The position numbers were made by a program, and so were the translations under genes. A stretch of 64,000 nucleotides of DNA from Hymenobacter sp. BRD128. Lineage in GTDB: Bacteria; Bacteroidota; Bacteroidia; Cytophagales; Hymenobacteraceae. The notes under the pieces are model-generated. The model did not search any database. It was not told the origin of the DNA and saw nothing but the letters and a program-made list of their open reading frames with translations. Positions 61,382 through 64,000 of this stretch are shown here, one piece after another (the first letter of the stretch is position 1; every line of letters begins with the position of its first letter). The stretch lies in contig NZ_CP053908.1 of assembly GCF_013256625.1 (NCBI RefSeq), forward strand, positions 3,224,001-3,288,000. Direction: 5' to 3'.

Positions 61382-61993
61382 TCAAGAAGTAGCCCAGGCG
61401 CGGTCGCCCTTTTTGTAAGGATAATTGCCATCGTACTTGCCCGGCACCGGCAGGTAGCGCAGCACCTGCGTAGCACCCACCTCCGAAGTAAAAAAGCCGA
61501 GCAGCGTCAGCTCCTTTACCATGCGGAAATAGTGATTGGGCTGCTCGGGCGTCTTGGTCTTACTGTAATTCTTCTGCTCGGCGTCGAGAGCCGTGAGCAG
61601 GGCCGTGCGCTGGGCCGGCGTGCTGGCCAAGAAGCCTTTGCCATTCATTTTCTGGCTAGCCGCCTCCAATTCGGTCAGGCCCTTAGTGAAAATCTGCTGG
61701 TCGGCGGGCGTGTAGCAGTCGCGCACCATCACGTTCATGAAGGCACCCACGTTGGCCGCCTTGGCGCCCGGCGTTTTGGTAGCGGGCAGGATGGCATCGG
61801 CCACTTCGGTGAGGTAGGCCGTCTGCTCCGGGTTTAGAATATCCTTGGGTTTGGCGTTGGCCGTCGTTTTTGTCTGGGTTTCCTTTTTATCGGAGCCAGC
61901 GGGGCTGCATCCGGTCAAAAAGTAATCGCCCCCAATCACGGCGCCGCCCATCAGCAGGGCCACCCGCGCCAGGGCATCTCTTCGGTTCATCAT
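61382..61993 (-). CDS. gluconate 2-dehydrogenase subunit 3-like protein
   Basis: 203 residues with a twin-arginine signal and lipobox-like Cys (NRRDALARVALLMGGAVIGG; FLTGC). The family pattern LNPEQTAYLTEVADAILPATKTPGAKAANVGAF (quoted in parts) and FFTSEVGATQVLRYLPVPGKYDG is present. It is the small, exported partner of GMC dehydrogenases. 21 bases after the GMC gene, on the same transcript. Confidence 0.91.
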   Translation of the reverse strand: MMNRRDALARVALLMGGAVIGGDYFLTGCSPAGSDKKETQTKTTANAKPKDILNPEQTAYLTEVADAILPATKTPGAKAANVGAFMNVMVRDCYTPADQQIFTKGLTELEAASQKMNGKGFLASTPAQRTALLTALDAEQKNYSKTKTPEQPNHYFRMVKELTLLGFFTSEVGATQVLRYLPVPGKYDGNYPYKKGDRAWATS

Positions 61994-62014
61994 GGCTACT
62001 AAAAGTGAAAGGGG

Positions 62015-63694
62015 TTAGACGTTTTGCTTCTTCAACTCACTCACGGCGTGGTCTACGGCGCGGGCCGTCATGGCCAGGTAGGTGAGCGACGGGTTCTGGC
62101 AGGCGGCCGAAGTCATGGCCGCGCCATCGGTCACGTACACATTCGGCGCGTCCCACACCTGGTTGTACTTGTTGAGGACCGACGTTTTGGGGTCGCGGCC
62201 CATGCGGGCGGTGCCCATTTCGTGGATGCCGCCGCCCATCGCGTAGCCGTTGTTGTAGGTCTTCACGTTTTTCAGGCCGGCTTTTTCGAGCATTTCCTGG
62301 GCGTCGGCCATCATATCGACGCGCATTTTCTGCTCGTTATCGCGGATAACGGCGTCCATTGCCAGCACCGGCAGGCCCCATTTGTCTTTCTTGGTTTTGT
62401 CGAGGGTAATCTTATTGTCGTGGTAGGGCAGCGTTTCGCCGAAGCCCGTGATACCCATCGTCCAGCCGCCCGGCTCGCTCAGCGCATCCTTAAACTCGCC
62501 GCCGATGCTCATTTCCGGAATTTCGCGGCTCCAGCCCTCGCGGCCGGCGCTGCCCTGGTAGCCAAAGCCCCGGATGTAATCGCGCTTATCGCCAAACAGG
62601 TTGCGGTAGCGCGGGATGTAAATACCGTTGGCCCGGCGCCCGTACACGTACTTATCCTCGTAGCCCGGCATTTCGCCGTGCGCGCCGGCCCGGAAGTGGT
62701 GGTCCATCACGTTGTGCCCCAGCTCGCCGCTGCTGCTACCCAGGCCATCGGGCCACACGTCGGTGGCCGAATTCATCAGCACCCAGGCCGAGTTCAGGGC
62801 CGAGGCGTTGAGGAAGATAATCTTGGCGTAGTACTCGTAGGTTTGGTTGGTTTCCGCATCCAGCACCTCCACCCCCTTCGCCCGCTTGGTATCCTTGTCA
62901 TAAAGGATTTTGGTGACGATGGAGAATGGCCGCAGCGTGAGCTTACCCGTAGCCATGGCCGCTGGCAGCGTGGCCGATTGGGTACTGAAGTAGGCGCCGA
63001 ATGGGCACCCTAGCCAGCACTTGTTGCGGTACTGGCAGTTCACGCGGCCGTTGAGGTGCGGGCGGGTGATGTTGGCCGTGCGGCCAATTACCATGTGGCG
63101 GTCCTTATAGTGCTTCTTGATGCGGGCAGCTACGTCTTTCTCCACGATGTTCATTTCCATCGGGGGCATGAAGTCGCCGTCGGGTAGCTGGGGCAGGCCA
63201 TCGCGGTTGCCGCTGATGCCGGCAAACTTCTCGGCGTGGCTGTACCAGGGCGCCAGGTCGGCGTAGCGGATGGGCCAATCCACGGCAATGCCGTCCTTGG
63301 CATTGGCCTCGAAGTCGTAGTCGCTCCAGCGGTAGCTCTGGCGGCCCCACATCAGCGAGCGGCCACCCACCTGGTAGCCGCGAAACCAGTCGAAAGGCTT
63401 CACTTCTACATAGGGGCTTTCTTTCTCATTTACCCAGAAATTGAGGTTGCTCTCGTTCAGCGTGTAGTCGCGCTTCAGCACCGGGTGGTCGGCTATCATC
63501 TGCTGGGTTTTGCCGCCGCGGTGGGGCAGCTCCCAGGGTGCTTTGTTGGCGTTCACGTAGTCCTTGATGTGCTCTACATTGCGACCACGCTCCAGCATGA
63601 TAGTTTTCAGGCCTTTCTCGGTCAGCTCCTTAGCAGCCATGCCGCCCGAGATACCAGAGCCGATGACGATGGCGTCATAGGTGTTCTTTTCCAT
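62015..63694 (-). CDS. GMC-family FAD sugar/alcohol dehydrogenase
   Basis: 559 residues. FAD-binding AIVIGSGISGGMAAKELTEKG at the N-terminus, GGRSLMWGRQSYRWSDYDFE, a Cys-rich CQYRNKCWLGCPFGAYFST stretch and the C-terminal ITDGAAM-like segment (VTDGAAMTSAACQNPSLTY). No signal peptide of its own, so it is likely carried by the Tat partner. Members with the subunit-3 partner and cytochrome c oxidise sugars at C3 in characterised cases. Confidence 0.93.
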   Translation of the reverse strand: MEKNTYDAIVIGSGISGGMAAKELTEKGLKTIMLERGRNVEHIKDYVNANKAPWELPHRGGKTQQMIADHPVLKRDYTLNESNLNFWVNEKESPYVEVKPFDWFRGYQVGGRSLMWGRQSYRWSDYDFEANAKDGIAVDWPIRYADLAPWYSHAEKFAGISGNRDGLPQLPDGDFMPPMEMNIVEKDVAARIKKHYKDRHMVIGRTANITRPHLNGRVNCQYRNKCWLGCPFGAYFSTQSATLPAAMATGKLTLRPFSIVTKILYDKDTKRAKGVEVLDAETNQTYEYYAKIIFLNASALNSAWVLMNSATDVWPDGLGSSSGELGHNVMDHHFRAGAHGEMPGYEDKYVYGRRANGIYIPRYRNLFGDKRDYIRGFGYQGSAGREGWSREIPEMSIGGEFKDALSEPGGWTMGITGFGETLPYHDNKITLDKTKKDKWGLPVLAMDAVIRDNEQKMRVDMMADAQEMLEKAGLKNVKTYNNGYAMGGGIHEMGTARMGRDPKTSVLNKYNQVWDAPNVYVTDGAAMTSAACQNPSLTYLAMTARAVDHAVSELKKQNV

Positions 63695-63799
63695 AAAAAT
63701 TGGGTGGGGATAGAAATTCTATTGACTGATACCTAGCGACAAATGACCGCGAAGACCATTGCACTGTAGCCAGTGGCCGCTAGGCATTCATCCGGAAGA

Positions 63800-64000
63800 T
63801 TACACCAAAGTGTGTTTGATGTAAGTAATGCTCTGCTGAATGCTGTCGAAAGGCGAGCCAGGCGTTTTATCCTGCTCCACGAAGAAGTACTGCATGCCCG
63901 CCAGCTTGGCCTGGGCAAAAATGCGCTTGAAATCGATGCTGCCGTTACCCACCTCGGTGAAGTTGCGCTCGGCCGTCTTGGCCATGTCTTTCACGTGCCA
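63800..64000 (-). CDS. sugar phosphate isomerase/epimerase-family protein (partial, runs off the window)
   Basis: The last 66 codons of a gene that continues past 64000: HVKDMAKTAERNFTEVGNGS, then DFKRIFAQAKLAGMQYFFVEQDKTP. The HVKD and VEQD motifs are the final metal/catalytic parts of the TIM-barrel isomerase/epimerase family. Third such gene in this locus, 105 bases upstream of the GMC gene on the same strand. Confidence 0.85.
   Translation of the reverse strand, partial: WHVKDMAKTAERNFTEVGNGSIDFKRIFAQAKLAGMQYFFVEQDKTPGSPFDSIQQSITYIKHTLV

Noticed and set aside
62024..63013. Plus-strand ORF of 329 residues opposite the GMC gene
   Set aside because: Shadow frame caused by high third-position G+C; the GMC protein on the minus strand is complete.

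Overview
The window is from a high-G+C member of the Bacteroidota, most likely Hymenobacter or a close relative in the Hymenobacteraceae. This rests on gene order (rplM-rpsI-rpsB-tsf; rpsL-rpsG-fusA-rpsJ ahead of rplC), on promoters of the Bacteroidota type (TTG, about 20 bases, TAnnTTTG), on families typical of the phylum (DUF3108, DUF3467, DUF6624, DUF1080, PPC/DUF296), and on the near absence of Shine-Dalgarno sites. No rRNA, tRNA or CRISPR array was found.

Layout. 0.1-9.4 kb is mostly on the plus strand: an outer-membrane barrel protein (minus), recA, a DUF3108 protein, an OmpR/PhoR-type two-component pair split by a palindromic repeat, an RluA-type pseudouridine synthase, then rplM-rpsI-rpsB and tsf. 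9.4-18.1 kb is entirely on the minus strand. Its core (10.2-14.8 kb) is a light/phosphorelay cassette: a receiver-BLUF fusion, a Brp/Blh carotene dioxygenase, a PAS-PAS histidine kinase and two single-domain receivers. A broken copy of the 3' end of a DUF3089 gene lies on one side of the cassette and the intact DUF3089 gene on the other. 18.2-35.4 kb is a mixed region: transporters (AmpG-like MFS, FUSC family, bestrophin), a decayed IS5-type transposase beside an A+T-rich glycosyltransferase gene and an orphan MlaE permease, a TonB_C protein, a DisA_N/DAC-like protein, an ECF sigma/anti-sigma/DUF4097-like operon, and a GH63-like glucosidase.

35.5-55.0 kb is the ribosomal superoperon on the minus strand, read from 55 kb down: rpsL, rpsG, fusA, rpsJ / rplC, D, W, B, rpsS, rplV, rpsC, rplP, rpmC, rpsQ, rplN, X, E, rpsN / rpsH, rplF, R, rpsE, rpmD, rplO, secY, map, infA, rpmJ, rpsM, K, D, rpoA / rplQ. 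Slashes mark internal terminators, two of them paired with a new promoter. uS3 and uS5 carry long Gly/Arg/Asp/Asn-rich tails.

55.1-64.0 kb begins with a DUF3467 gene, followed by a sugar-oxidation locus on the minus strand: DUF1080, three TIM-barrel isomerase/epimerase-like proteins (one cut by the window edge), an MFS nucleoside-type permease, cytochrome c, a Gfo/Idh/MocA oxidoreductase, and a GMC oxidoreductase with its gluconate-2-dehydrogenase-subunit-3-like partner. Together these fit a 3-keto-sugar pathway.

Across the window the palindrome GGCTAGCC/GCTAGC is far more frequent than base composition predicts, and hairpins with GAACGTC ends recur between genes. Starts given here were often moved inward from the longest open frame, on the basis of signal peptides, family N-termini and promoter positions.
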